From Pseudopithomyces maydicus (lineage: Eukaryota > Ascomycota > Dothideomycetes > Pleosporales > Didymosphaeriaceae): a DNA stretch of 64,000 nt. Shown here piece by piece: positions 46,237 to 58,983 of the stretch. The notes under the pieces were generated by a model. The model worked only from the letters and a program-made list of their open reading frames with translations. It was not told the origin of the DNA and searched no databases. The stretch covers positions 248,001-312,000 of the forward strand of contig JANTUC010000008.1 in assembly GCA_026873275.1 (NCBI GenBank), written 5' to 3'. The stretch's first letter is position 1; the number at the start of each line of letters is the position of its first letter. The position numbers were made by a program, and so were the translations under genes.

Positions 46237-47221
46237 GCCGTGGGAGCGAGGCAGAGAGGAAGAGAGCGAGGGTAATGTCGCGATGAGCGGATGGAAACCA
46301 GTCGTGTGAGTGGCATGAGATGAATTCAAATATACATACGCAAGCACTTGGCGTGATCCTTGTATATATTCGGGAACCACACTACCCTTCTGCCTTCGGC
46401 TTTGGCATTTTGGAGTGCCATTCTGCATTTGTGTTAAACGTTATAAGTGATGCCGCTGTGGGCATGCTCGATTGGTCTTTGTCTCTTCCTGGGAATAGGA
46501 TGAAGGGGTATGTACTTGTCTGCCCACTACCTTGCTATTTTTTCTGTTAATGGCCCGGTTACCTGGCTCTCGTTATTGGTAAGAATGGCACGTATCATGG
46601 TAATTAACTCTTCTGATTCGGATACAAAATATTTGCTCAAATCTATATGCTTCATTACATCCCGTCATTACATCCCCCAGAGATATCATCCGTAAGAGTA
46701 GTTAGGCCAGTTGACAGGCGTGCGCACGGCGACACCAAACAGCAAATGTACTTTCATCTGTACAGCTTGGCAAACAACCCTACCTTTGTATACCTACGGA
46801 GGTTTTAACCGTCGGCCACAATATTGTTGCTCCGATTAAATTATGTTGACCCAATATAGTCTAGCTCTTTCCGTTCGCATAACAGCAACACTCCCCTGCT
46901 CATCCTCATACGCGCCGCGTATCACAAGCCCAACTGTGCCGTTATTCTCCAAAAGTCCACCATTGACAGCTGCCAAAACATGTAAACAAGTATCTCAGCT
47001 AGTAGGGAGATACGCAATGCCTGATTTTATTGCCTTGCCATGTTATGCGCAAGGCCTGGGCTCCTTTCCGGCCCGCGACAACGCATTGGCATCCTGCTTG
47101 ACGCCATGATCTTCGGCTGCTCAAGTGACATCCTGCCACCTGCCGGACTTTCGATCTTCACCCCGTATTTGTCCCACTGATTCCTCGCTGGCGTGGGAGG
47201 ATGTGTTATCGTTGTTGAGCA
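46237..47221. other. Intergenic region
   Basis: No supported gene is present. It holds the 3' region of NEDD8 and the promoter of the secreted-protein gene. No site stood out. Confidence 0.5.
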
Positions 47222-48234
47222 ATGATCGCCTTACCATCTATACTCCGCTCTTTGTCTATACTCGTCCTACTATGGCATACTGGAGATGCGCAGATGCTGG
47301 GGCAGTGGGGGAATCGCCATCGGGTAATGGCGCGACAGAACGGCAATGGGAATAATAACGGACAACCGGACACGAGCGCGTTCAACATCGTAAACGGTCG
47401 CATATTCACACCCGGCTTGGGAATAATACTAGCTGTGAGGCTTCGCATCTCATCAAGAGGGAGGGACCTTCGCTAATGCTCGAACAGCCCCAACCGTTCA
47501 CGCCCATGGGAGGCGACTTCCTCCACATCGCCATCGACGTCTCGGGAGACGGCAAACTCGCCGTCCCCCAAAAGACATCAGCGACCCCCTCACCCAAGTC
47601 TTCAACTTCACCCTCTTCCTCACCAGCACCACCCTCTTCAAGAACTTCACCATCTCAAACATCACAACCACAACTCCCCCTCGCAGACATCATGAACCAG
47701 GAACCCGGCCAAACCGTCAAACACATCAACTTCGAATGGCCCGCCTGCCTCGTCGGCACCGGCTCCGAAGACATCGGCACCACCGCCCGCGGCGACTACA
47801 ACATCTCGATCCACCAGAACTTCCGCCTCAACGGCAGCGACTTCTACAGCGTCTTCAACCTGCCCATCTCCGTGACAAATTCCATACAGCAGTTCCCCGG
47901 CGCCCGCCAGCTGCTCACCAAGCCCGCGCCCGGGCCCCTCAGCGCGAACGGCGGCCGCGTCGCCTGCGAGGCCATCGCGAACCCCATGATGAATTTTACG
48001 GCCCTCGTCAGAAGCGTGAATAATCCGCCCGGTCAGCCGTTTCAGGATATCCCGATTGAGACGGCGGGGAGGGCGGATGGCGGGCAGATTGGGGGGCCGG
48101 GGGTGGCGAATGGTGGGGGGAGGGCGCCGGTTGGGGGGACGGCGGAGGGGCAGGTGGGGAGTGGGGGTCGGATGCTGGGTGTGTGGTGTGGATGGGTTTT
48201 TATGGTTGCTGCTTTGGTGGCGGTTAATGTGTGA
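47222..48234 (+). CDS. Secreted, probably GPI-anchored surface protein, compensated frame breaks
   Basis: An N-terminal signal peptide (MIALPSILRSLSILVLLWHTGDA) leads to a mature protein with APQPFTPMGGDFLHIAIDV, FEWPACLVG, NISIHQNFRLNGSDFYSVFN and VTNSIQQFPG. A Gly-rich stretch and a hydrophobic tail (VWCGWVFMVAALVAVNV) end it, as in GPI-anchored proteins. Exons 47222-47434 and 47488-48234 are joined at A|PQP. Between 47583 and 47676 the open frame reads as a Ser/Thr/Pro linker. The neighbouring frame instead reads DISDPLTQVFNFTLFLTSTT and KNFTISNIT, with N-glycosylation sites, which resembles the family better. One base missing at 47575-47583 and two at 47676-47680 would explain this and keep the ends in phase (320 residues). 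The function is unknown. Confidence 0.7.
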
Positions 48235-48987
48235 GGGTGGAATTGGGAAGTGGGTTGGTGGGAAGGTGGAAGGGTGATTGGGGTTGTGAGGCCCAGGTAT
48301 ATAATGTAGAGGGGAGATTGGCTGGGAAATAATTTTACGAATTGGATCAAAGTGAGATTGAGTGTTAGGAACTGTCGTCTTAGCTATTACTGAGTGGAGC
48401 TTGTTTTGTTGATCGATGGTAGGGTGGGATGGACCTGGTACGCAGTGTTGTTCCTTGATACCAGCTCATGATATGTTGTTCAACGCCGTGCACCCGATTG
48501 TTACGCCTGGGGAGCCTGGGTTCGCAGGGTTCGCAGGGTACGCTGGTTAGATGTTGTGCGACAGGCGTTGAGTAGATCTTTTTGCAGTTGATATTTGACT
48601 ACTTATACATTCGATATAGCATTATCGACTGAAGTATTCAATGGAACCTAACCGAATGGTCTCATAGAGTGACACCATTGATCATGTCCAATTTGTAGTC
48701 CAGAGTGCCGTACCATGTTGACCCAGGAAGACTGCTACCCCATTGTAACTTACCCCACCACATGTATTGCCAGTAGAAACACCTTGCTTGTAATACAATA
48801 CCTCTATATGTACTACCAAAGACAATAATGGGGAACTTTCAAAGGCGAAAGCCACCGCCCCACGCGTTCGCGTCACTAGCGGCACATCTCCTCCAATCAA
48901 CGCCGCCACCCCGGAAATACCGGATAATTTTCCACCCTTCCCCCCAGCTTGCTGATGACTCCCGTCTTCCCAAAGCCAGCGTAAACA
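48235..48987. other. Intergenic region
   Basis: No supported gene is present. GTTCGCAGG repeats near 48520-48540. One ACGCGT lies near 48860 upstream of the Zn2Cys6 regulator. Confidence 0.5.
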
Positions 48988-51678
48988 ATGGAAGGTGGCG
49001 CAGAGGGAGCACCTTTGCAACAGTCATCACCAGGCTGGGCCCCTGTCACGGGTAGCACTCCTACGAGGGCGTCCGACAATGCAGTAAGCGCGTCTGATTC
49101 GACCTTGGGAGGAGAAAAGAGCCCCCCTGCGAAGAGGAGGCGGGAAGCAAAGGAGAGGTCGAGAGTTAGTAGAGCATGCGATAGGTGCAAGAAGTAAGTT
49201 TGTATCCCGGGCACTAATCGATATGTTGGTATGCACACCACCAGAGGCTTTAATGCTCCATCGTAGCTTTGCACGTGGTTTACTTATCCGGACGCCCCAC
49301 TGCACCTGCTGCTCCTAGACCCCTACCCTCATAGGCTACACAGATTGACATCAATGCAGGAAGAAGACGAGGTGTTCAGGCCGCTGCCCCTGTGCCCAAT
49401 GCCTGGCGTCGAACCAAGCATGTGAATTCACCGCGGCCTATACAAGGGGCAGGGTACCATCGGTCGTCGTGGACGAGGCTGCATTGAGGGCCAGTGCAAA
49501 CGCCCGGTCACGGGCCTCTATACCATCCGTAGTATCTGCAACGGATACTGTCACCTCTGGTATTCCGACCCCTGCTATCCAGCTCGAAGAAACCACGCCA
49601 CCGACTCATGTCGACGGCCCCTCGGCTCCAGCCCTCTTCCCCGGGAATGATCATCTTACAGCCAAGGACGAACCCAATTCACGTACATCACCCGAGCCCG
49701 CGCAGTCGGCTCAGACGGACCAGGAAGGGCACTATGTAGGGCCTGCTAGTGGGGTGTCCTTCCTGCTTCGCATCCAAAAGACGTTGCATCAAAATAGCCC
49801 GCTGTCGCACGAGTCGTCCATATTTACGTTTGGAGATGCGCCCTTGCCGGATTTTGACCCTACTTTCTTCGTGCTGCCGCCCAAGGCTGAGGGAGAGAAG
49901 CTCGTAGAGCGGTATTTTGAGTTTGCTGCGCCGACCCATCGGTTCTTGCATCGACCTACGGTGGAGAAGCTTTTGCAGGAGTTCTATGAGACGCAGGGAG
50001 ATATGAGGAATAGGGAGGAGGCTCCTGGGAAGACTGCGCTGCTGTTGATCGTTATGGCGCAGGCTAAGGCATATATGCCTGGCGAGAAAGACGCCCATGA
50101 GAGCAGGTGCGTAGGATGGATGAAAGGAGAGCTGGGATGACTTGCTCAAACTGACGTGCGCGCTGCAGTGCTCGATACTACTTTGCTTCCGAGCATCAAC
50201 TGTCCAAGGAAAGGGGTGCCGTACGGTTAGCCAGTGTCCAAGCTAGACTGGGCCAATGCTTCTACCTCCTAACGCAGTCCCGCATCAATCAGTGTTGGAG
50301 TCTATTCGGTACCCTGGCTCACCTCGCCTTCGCCATTGGCCTGAATCGAGGTCGGAACTGTAATCCTTCTACATCTATTGATTACATTGAGCTCGAGAGC
50401 CGAAGACGCCTCTTCTGGATCGCGTACGTGCTCGACAAATACCTCGCTGCAGCCCTCGGCCGACCACGAACCTTCAAAGACGAAGACATTGATCAGGTAT
50501 GTAGTCTTCCCACCAACTCCACGCACCCTCTGAATTCAAACTCGTAGGAACTCCCAACCCTCGTCAACGACGAGGACCTAACCTCCACATCCATCAGCCC
50601 CGCGCCCTCCCTCTCCTATGCCATCCCCATGCAATACGCCCCAATCGAACACATCAAACTCTCCAAAATCCTATCCTCCGTCCTCCGCGACCTGTACCCC
50701 ATCCGTCCCCCATCCCTCCCCCACCGCATCACCCTCGCCCAAAAATACACAGCCGACCTCTCCGCCTGGCGCCACGCAAACGCCCACTTCCTCGACGCCA
50801 ACACGCTGCCCTCCTCCCTCCTCATCCCCATCTACCAACGCCAGCGCAACGTCCTAAACCTAGCTTACTACCACGCCGTCCTCCTCGTCAACCGCCCCTT
50901 CCTCCTCTCCAACTTCGCCCAGCTAACCCACCTCCCCGTCTCGCAATCCCACTCCCACTCCCACTCCCACTCCCACTCCCAACCCAGTTCCCAACCAACG
51001 CAACCACAACCCCAACCACAACCACAAACGCAAACGCAAATCCCCCTCCCACCCCAACGTCCAACACTGCCTCTCCGCCGCCATGGGCATCATCACCGTC
51101 GTCGACGAAATCGCCGCCTCGCAGATCTTCCGCGCCTTCTGGTTCACGCAGTACTACGCCTTCTGCGCCGTCGTCGTGCTGTACATCTACCGCATCCAGC
51201 AGGGCAAACTGGAGCCGGGAAAGTGCGAGGGGTACTACGCTGCGGGGCTGCGCGCCCAGCGCATATTGGCGTCCATCTCGGGCGAGGACTCGCTGAGCAA
51301 GCGGTATTGCCTCGTGCTGGAGGAGCTGCGGCTTGAGGCGGCGAAGGTGAGGGGGAGGAGGCGCTAGGGAGTGGCGGGGTGGCTGTGGCTGTGGGGGAGG
51401 GGAGGGTTGAAGAAGGGGTGGTGGGGGTGGCTCAGGGGACGGATGGGGTATTAGGTGAGGGGGCGTCGTTTGGGGATGCGTATTATGTGGGGGAGGGGGT
51501 GGGTGGGTTTCCTACGCCGGAGAGTGGGGGGTTTGGTGGGGGGTTCATGCAGAGTAGTGTTATGGCGGATTTGACGAGTTGGGGGCAGTTTGATAGTTTA
51601 GTAACGGCGGGGATAGGGATGTTGGATGGAGGGGGATTTGTGGGGGATGGGGGGTTTGGGTTTGGGATGGGTATGTGA
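48988..51678 (+). CDS. Zn(II)2Cys6 transcription factor with fungal_trans domain, frame breaks
   Basis: Such proteins bind CGG-type half-sites and regulate metabolism or secondary metabolism. Exons: 48988-49193, 49360-50106, 50169-50496 and 50548-51678. The zinc cluster spans intron 1 at CDRCKK|KKTRC and has six Cys with spacing C2C6C5C2C6C; a basic KRRREAKERSR stretch precedes it. The middle-homology (fungal_trans) region includes RYFEFAAPTHRFLHRPTVEKL, LGQCFYLLTQSRINQCWSLFG and the ESRRRLFWIAYVLDKYLA motif. A (Ser-His)n tract is encoded by CACTCC repeats near 50947-50980. Two bases missing in C runs at 51042-51055 and one G at 51351-51355 shift and then restore the frame. Repaired length is 804 residues. 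No target can be named. Confidence 0.85.
50947..50980 (+). repeat. (CACTCC)n coding repeat
   Basis: CACTCC units encode a Ser-His run inside the Zn2Cys6 regulator, just before the frame breaks. Confidence 0.9.
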
Positions 51679-52612
51679 GGGAGTGCGAGGGTACGGTGAA
51701 AAAGGAATGGTGGTGGTGAATGAAATACATCATGAAACAGTCTGAAATTTGATGAATGGTGACAGCGATCAGGATCGCGTTTTGGAGGTTCATACCGTCG
51801 TGTCTAGAGATCGGATGTACAATCGGGTCTTGTGATACCGGACGGATGCTACCTTTGAACAGGACATCGAGTACCTCCAGGCTATTACCTACTATTCAGA
51901 CGCAATTTGGGTATATTCGATGGTGCCGTCCATCAGGCAGATGAATTATTCTAAAAACTCACGCTGATATATCAGTGGGCTGTACAGTCCGGCTGTGCAA
52001 TTTAGTATCCGTGCTGGCTTTACGAAAGATATCGAGTGCCTCCAGGCTGCTACCTAAGAGACAGCTTTGAGAAAACAGTGATACTTCGGGGGTTGACTTT
52101 GGTAATGCATGTTATCGTTAAAGCAAATGTCCGTTTCACATGAGATGGGACGATTCAAAAAATACACACTATTTTATCTGAAGCAGAATCGACCTATGGC
52201 ACATATTGTATCTTTCGGATTTTTAAATCGCTTGAATCCAAGACATCAAGTACGACAGTTCGAGAAAGCTCTGAGTTTGGAAGCATTAATAGACATCCAA
52301 ATTATTTTATTCGAAGATTTTAGCATCATCGAAGCCACCCAAAGGCCTCTACATCCTCTTGTTTGAACATTTTCAGCTCTTCCATGATTCCGTGGTTGCT
52401 GATTTTCAAGTTTCTTATACATCGCTCGAAATCGAATTTTTTAGTCTTTACATGCATTTTGCGATTTGTTTTACACCGACCACATTACGTTTAGGGAAGC
52501 TCACTGGTGTCACCATGTAACGGTTGAAATTCGTTTTTTATTCATGCCACCAGCGAGGCTTATTTTTTTTAAATAATTTGATATGCATGCATCGAGCTCG
52601 CATGAATAAGTA

Positions 52613-53290
52613 TTTTAAACACCTCAACACCCCTCCATCGAGAGTAGCGGCTGCCAATTTTAGTCTGTATTTAACTCCTGCAGTCATGCCTTTCAGTCAT
52701 AGATTTTAATGGTTCCATTTTTTTTACTCGACGAATTTCTCGCCTAGAGTCCCCTATGATAATATCATTTTCTTTATTTTAGTCCACCCATGATGGATAG
52801 AAGAAAGCTTTTGTTCACACATTCGAATTTGGCGAATTTATTTTAAAAAGCCTCCTGTCCCACACAATTCCCATTTAATGTTTTGGATTTCATTTCCGTT
52901 CACCCATTCTGATTTATCGTACTCATTTTAAACAACCTCTTCCTCCCCACCCCACAACTCCCATACATCTTGCCCTTTTTGCTTTTATTCCACCCATTTC
53001 ACCGAGCTTGTGGAAATTTTCGTCCACCCATTAGAGTCTGGAAACTTGATTTAAAAGACCCTCTTCTCCCAGAGCACTCCCATGCGTCTATATATTTTCG
53101 ATTTTTATTCCAATATAGGAACCGTTGAGCGGCCTTTTCGTTTATCTATCCGAACTCCTGCCGATCTATTTTAATCAATCTCTTTGCCCCAAAGACAGCA
53201 CATGCAGACCATCTATCCTTGTTTTTAGTCCGTCCATTGAAGATATGCAGATCATTTTAGTTGATCATTGCTTTTGGTGGAGCTTGAAAG
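52613..53290. repeat. Degenerate tandem repeat, about 85-125 bp spacing
   Basis: Units begin TTTTAAA or TTTTAAT, at 52613, 52841, 52926, 53050 and 53169. Each continues with a CCTC...CCC block, then CCCAT, then TTTTATTCCACCCATT or variants. They differ largely by C/T and A/G changes. Confidence 0.55.
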
Positions 53291-53324
53291 AAGGAAGGAA
53301 TCTTGGAAGTGGATAGCGAGTTAA

Positions 53325-53710
53325 ATACTTGCGTTCATCCGAACTACTGAGGAGACTGCGCCAAGATTTTCTCATGTGAACTTTTTGTCTGCCTTTGAGT
53401 CTGCCCATAGTCGTTGTGGGGTACATTTCTTACTGGACCCATTTTTCACGAACCATCTACTTCTATGCAACTTTTTCTTACCTAAGCCATTGTCTAAACA
53501 AGATATCTGAATAAGCAAACTTGATATACACCCGCGTTTATTTCAACTACATACCGCCCAAGAATAATATCTACTCGGGTGGACTCGATGCAAACCTAGT
53601 GTTTATCTAAACTGCTATCCAAGGACAAAATGAACTTAGGTGTACTTAATGCAAACCTGCGTTCACCCGAACCACTACCCAACCGCGCCATCTACCTCGG
53701 TATACCCGAC
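53325..53710. repeat. Degenerate 61-65-bp tandem repeat
   Basis: Three adjacent units start near 53519, 53584 and 53645 (variants of CTTGATGCAAACCTGCGTT). A related unit lies near 53325. The third unit is GC-rich, while the others replace many C with T and G with A. Confidence 0.6.
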
Positions 53711-54426
53711 GCTGCACTGCATCACTCCTATTACGATTACCATTTTCCAGTCCTTTCATTAATGAACATTGTAAGAAAATAACCTGATTATATTAACAAC
53801 AGCTATATAGTAAAAATATCAAAAGGGCAGAGATATATGTAGCGACAGTAGTTGTACAACCAGTTCCTTATTGTTGCCCCCGCTATGTATGTATATCTAT
53901 GTATATCTACATCAAGACACAGCGTTAGTGGTGGAGACACACACACAGCCTCAACGCACCCTACACCCTTCCCCACGAAACCGCGCCTCGTAAAATCCTA
54001 AAAGTACATAAATCGCATCGCATATGTATATTCACTTCCCTTGAAAAAAAAAAACCCCTATTCTAAGGTTTGCATATCTCCACGTGCATTTTCCAATTAA
54101 AGTCCCATCCCATCCCTAACAAGCCTAGCCCCGCTGCGTAATCAAACCACCAACCTAACCCGCGTATGTGTGTATGTATATGTTACACCGCACATCGCAT
54201 CCCACGCGCGTGCTTGTATTCCTGCTCAGCTCACCTCATAAAAATTTGCCAAGCCGAATGAATGGGTGTGTATGTATTGTATCTACACTACACTACACGG
54301 TTCGTTTCATCTATAGTATCTAGACATCTGGAATCCTGAAGCCGCATCGCATCGTGCTATACTATATATTAGCCACGCTCTTTGTGGCCACTCACCTACC
54401 CACTCACCCATCCACCTACAAACACA

Positions 54427-56299
54427 ATGCCCCCCCACCTCACCTGCCCAATCTGCAACAGAACCTTCACCCAAAGTACGTCAAACCTCGCACCTCCCCT
54501 CCCCACCAACCCATCTCCCCGCTAATCACTAACGCCCATAGAATCCTCTCTCAACCGCCACTCCAAGAACTGCACCCCCGGTACGTTGACCCCTCTCTAT
54601 CTCTCTATACATATATACACACACACATACCATCATGACCTACAAAGCGTGCATAAACTGATAGGCACCACCACCACCACAGGCCCAGCGCCGAGTCTGC
54701 GGCAGAAAAGCTGCAAGCAATGCACGGTGTCGAAGACGCGGTGTAATTTGCAGCGGCCGAAATGCGAGAGGTGTGAGGGGAGGGGAACGGAGTGCGAATG
54801 TAGGTTGTTTTGCTGCTTTGTTTGACTGGCTGGCTAGCTGGCTGGTTGGGATGAGAAGTTGCTGATTCGGGGGTTGGGTGCAGATATTATTCCCTTGACT
54901 AGGGGCGTTGCTGGACGATCGTCTGCGGGTCTGGTACCGAGGGGTGCTGGTGAGGGTGCTGGTGAGGAAGAGGGTGCCGCAGTTGCAAGCTCGACTACGG
55001 TCTCGAGTGCAGATTCGACTGGCTCTCATGATGTGCAGAGTATTGACACGGATTTATCTGTGGCCTTCGGCATCGACGGCATGGCTGATGCGGATCAGAT
55101 GTTGAACTTGGTGGTTACCAAAGGACCTTTTGATGATTTCCCTTGGGACTTTGCAACGACGCTGGTACGTGAACCTAGTACACACTAGGCGTAAGCTCCT
55201 AAGCACCACACACCACATACTGGCTGACATCCTACTCTTAGGGCAACTTGACACAGCCAGTAAATGATGGCCCGCTCCATACGCGGCATGGGAGTAACCT
55301 GAACGGTAACTATTTCTTACCAAATGACTGGCTGCCTTGTACTACTGGACCGCCTCAGTCGACACCTATGTTGGTCAAGCATAGCATGGAGACTCTTCTG
55401 AGGGTTATGAAGACGTGGCCGAGAGCTTTGGCCAAGGGTATTCAGGCACCTCCTATGCTCCATTTTACACACACTCAGCCGTCGACCATCATATGGCCGA
55501 TGAAAAACTGCATCTCCATAGCAGAAATGTGGGTGGGTCAAAGCGAGAGTACTGCTGAAATCGTACGACACACGGTCCTGCAAGAGATGCGTGTTCTCTT
55601 CAAACAAGTCAGTGATGGCTGCCGCGTTCTCACTCATATTGACCTGTATAGCATCGTTTGATGGATGAAAGGCATCTACTCGCCACGTTGCAAGCACTCG
55701 TCTTCTACACCATCATCCTAATGTATCCGGGAAAAGGACAGATATCGCTTTCACTGATCGACCCGGCTATTTTCGCTTGCCTCCAGCGTGTAGTATCATA
55801 CGTTGCAAGGACAGGCCTGTTCTTGACGGAGGAGCGAGACTGCGTGCAGCCGTCTTGGGAAGCATGGGTTCATATTACGGCAAAACGTCGTGCCGTTTTC
55901 TCGCTATACCTCTTACACTGGTCGTACTCTGTTTATCACAACCTGGAATCATTTGCTTGCTCCCAACTTGGGTTTATGCCAGCGCCTGCTCCCAAATACC
56001 TCTGGCAATGCGAGAGCAAAGACAAATGGGAGGAGTTGTACGCCCAATGGCTCGCTCAATGGTGTGACGGACCGTACATGATGAGCGAATTTGCCGCAAT
56101 ACAGGCCAGCACGGCGCTGGAAGAACGCAGCGAAAGATGGCTCGAGGACGCGGATGAGCTTGGCGTCCTGTTCTTTTCCATAGGTACCACAGTCCACCCC
56201 TGTGTTGAATGGTGGTGAGATAACTTTCTAGTCAATGCGACGGAGCGAGGTGACCCGATATTCGATTACGGAAACGGAATTCCTGTTCTCACATCTTGA
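54427..56299 (+). CDS. Transcription factor with C2H2 finger plus Zn2Cys6 cluster
   Basis: Seven short exons join in phase to give 489 residues: 54427-54475, 54542-54580, 54665-54799, 54884-55164, 55242-55607, 55652-56183 and 56232-56299. A C2H2 finger at the N-terminus (LTCPICNRTFTQ, then SLNRHSKNC) is split by intron 1. A Zn2Cys6 cluster follows in exon 3: C-x2-C-x6-C (CKQCTVSKTRC), then C-x2-C-x6-C (CERCEGRGTEC). The remainder is a fungal_trans-like helical region, with HLLATLQALVFYTIILMYPG and an AKRRAVFSLYLLHWSYSVYH stretch. A second AG at 54682 could give a version lacking a Thr-rich insert. This two-finger layout occurs in several fungal regulators, some within secondary-metabolite clusters; no cluster is evident here. 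Confidence 0.8.
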
Positions 56300-58983
56300 C
56301 ATGAGACTTTGGCTTCGGCGGAGATCGGCGTATTGGAGGTCGTGTTGCTGCAGTAGCAAGCTGGTGGATGGACATGATTTCCAGCACGCAGTCGTGGAGG
56401 GTCGCCTAACAGTTCAGTTCATGTAATATCGACGATGTAAGTACACAAGGCGAGTAGTCGGCAGGCACAAATATAGATTCATACCGAAAGCTAGACCCCA
56501 AGGCGAATAGCTGGCAGCGGAGGGACCCTTTGGCGATCTGCATGCATATGTCGAATCGCATGGCGTCGATCTGTACCTCGAGCTAGCAGGTCTGCGACGC
56601 TTTGTCGGCTGTTTGAGCGGTGTGGTGGTGGACCGAACTAAGGTGGCCCAAGGGACCCTAACCTTGGGGAGATGATGCGCGTCTGCTAGGCCTGTCTAGT
56701 TCAGCCCACCCTCACGGGGTTCCTGCAGCGACCGGATCTGCGGGCTCTGTGGGAAATTTCGCCAGCGCGTTTGATTATCAGGCGCGTGTGGGAATTGGGG
56801 CGAATACTCGAGCAATTACATTATCACGGCAGTATGTATAACATCGCCAGAGCAACCGGAGGGAGTAGGGTTTATTGACAATACTCCGATGGTGGCAGTG
56901 TATGCACGGTGCAGGAGAAGACTTGCGAAGCTGCACGACATGTTCTTCCCCAGGCTGTGGTCAGATTTGGATACAGTACCGAGACGGTGTCAGACCCCAA
57001 GGGGCAATTTGCACGTGTGACCGAGACAGGCGTAGAGTGCGTAGAGTTTGGTGTTTGAGGGGCCCGAGGGGGGTCATCCAGGATGGAGGCTTGGAGCGAA
57101 ACACCTGTTCGGTGCTGTCATGCTGACGCGCACATGAAGCGGACTGGGACTGGTGGACTGGTTGAGGAGTGCCGATGAGCTCACAGGGTCTTTGGATGTC
57201 GTTCACATGCGGTCACTGAGCAGCTGCAAACAGGTTCGTGGTCCCAGCTAGGGGTTCGCCATGTACGTCGGTGGATGCTCCGTAACGTTGCGGCAGCGGT
57301 AAGGCTGAGGAAGAGGGGCCCGATTTGCTGTACCTGAGACGTGGCGGGAAGGGAAGGGCCGTCCGGGTCGTATTCCGTCCAGCAAGCGCAACCCTGGATC
57401 TGATTGATTTCGTCAGGAAGGCGCGGCTGAACGGTGGCAGGTGACGGGTGCACCGGAGGAAGGGGCCAGCTCAGAAGGGCAGCAACGATCGAGTGAGGCG
57501 GTTCGCATCGCATCTCGCCATGGTGGCGCTACGTGAAGGGATTTCAGGAGCAACACGGCACAGATGGGGCGCGCTCGTCGACACGACAGAGCGCTACTCG
57601 GCGCCGTCGACACGAAGCCCCAGCCGGCGCTCCACGGGACAGCACGGCAGGCTATGGACGGACGCGGTGGACGGACGCGGTGCTCGCTTGGGCGGCGACG
57701 CTGGGAGGGTCCATCGGGCAGCGCAAATCCCAGGGCACACCAGGGCACTGCGTCTGTCTATCGATTGTGAGGACGGACGATGAGCACAACGAAGAAGCAA
57801 CTATAATGCGGAGACGTATAGCGTATCGCGATGCCTGTGCGGGCCGTTCCCGACAGCCCCCCTTTGCTTTTGCATGAACAAGACGAAATTGGCTCATCTG
57901 TGGGCAGCCATGGAGAGGGAGGGGGCCCGGCCACGGTGCAAACATGACGATGTGACCTGGGGTGTCCGGGTGGTGCCCGGCGGCGGCGGTGGTGTGTGTG
58001 TGGCGAGGCTGGTCAGGGTCGGATGTAAACAAACAACGCGTCCCAATGGCTCTCGGCCGCCCTTGAGCAGCTCTCGACGGCGCGCTCGACGGCGCAACAG
58101 TCCCTGCGACACCAGCACGCAGCGGCAGCCTCGTCGTTTCCAAAGGCCGCTGGCTCGCTGCAGCGATTCGACGCGGGCGGGGGCAGCTTGGGGCATTCTC
58201 CTCCACGGCGGCGGCAAGCTGCTGCACGCTGGACGCTCGGCTGATGTGTGCACGGACTAAACAGCCCGAAAAGAATCCACACAACGCGCTCGCGTCGCTC
58301 TCCTCCTCATCCCATCCCATCCACCCCCGTGTCCAGCCTGCGATCGCAAAGGGTCTCCCCATCTTCGCCCCTCGCACCTTTGCCCACTTGTTGCATCACC
58401 GACCGCTGCATCGCGACTGCCCCCGACGCCCCGAACGGCAGGCGCGACCCCCCGTGTTGTTGTTTACCCACGCGCATCCATTCCGTCGCCGACGACCCAA
58501 CACCACGCACGTCACTCCACCGAGCCAGCGAATCGTCCTCGGCCACGCCGCCCAGCTGCTCCCCAACGCCTCACAGTCAACCCGCTCCACTGCGCACCAC
58601 GTCTCTGCCATCCGCGCATCTCGCACCAGGCCTTGCATGGAGCGCGCCATCTCGCACATCGATCGCTGAGGTGGAACTCGGGGCGAGACGTGAAGTGACG
58701 ACGACACAGGCCCGGCCCATCTGCACTTGGATCCGCATCACCAGCATTCCACGCATTCATACCGCGCCCCCCACCAACACTGCAAACACACCTGCACTAT
58801 CGTTATCGATTGAAGACCTCACGCAGCTGCCTGGCGCCCCAGCCACCCACTTTGCCCGCTTCAACCGAGCATCGCGACAGCCAGACCCACACTCACCCAG
58901 CTTCAACCTCGACTTCAACTTCACCTTCACCTCTCCCCTCGAGGACCCTGTTACCCCACCAACAGCGCGCCTTCCATAAAACC
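56300..58983. other. 2.7-kb region before the Wee1 gene
   Basis: No supported gene is present. GC-rich overlapping frames on both strands at 57.4-58.9 kb look like chance openings. The last 700 bases are C-rich and probably a long leader for the kinase. The kinase frame stays open upstream to 58810, but the protein most likely starts at 58984. Confidence 0.5.

Larger units (their letters stand above)
51679..54426. other. AT-rich 2.7-kb region with decayed repeats
   Basis: No supported gene is present. The AT-rich core (about 52.1-53.8 kb) holds two families of degenerate tandem repeats, listed separately. The last 500 bases are the leader of the next regulator gene, with TATG repeats at 53886-53905. 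Confidence 0.6.

Noticed and set aside
47583..47676. Ser/Thr/Pro linker in the GPI-type protein
   Set aside because: The neighbouring frame gives a better folded segment with N-glycosylation sites; the linker probably comes from lost bases.
57652..58377. 241-codon minus-strand frame before Wee1
   Set aside because: It is a GC-rich region with several overlapping open frames on both strands and no domain signal; most likely chance.
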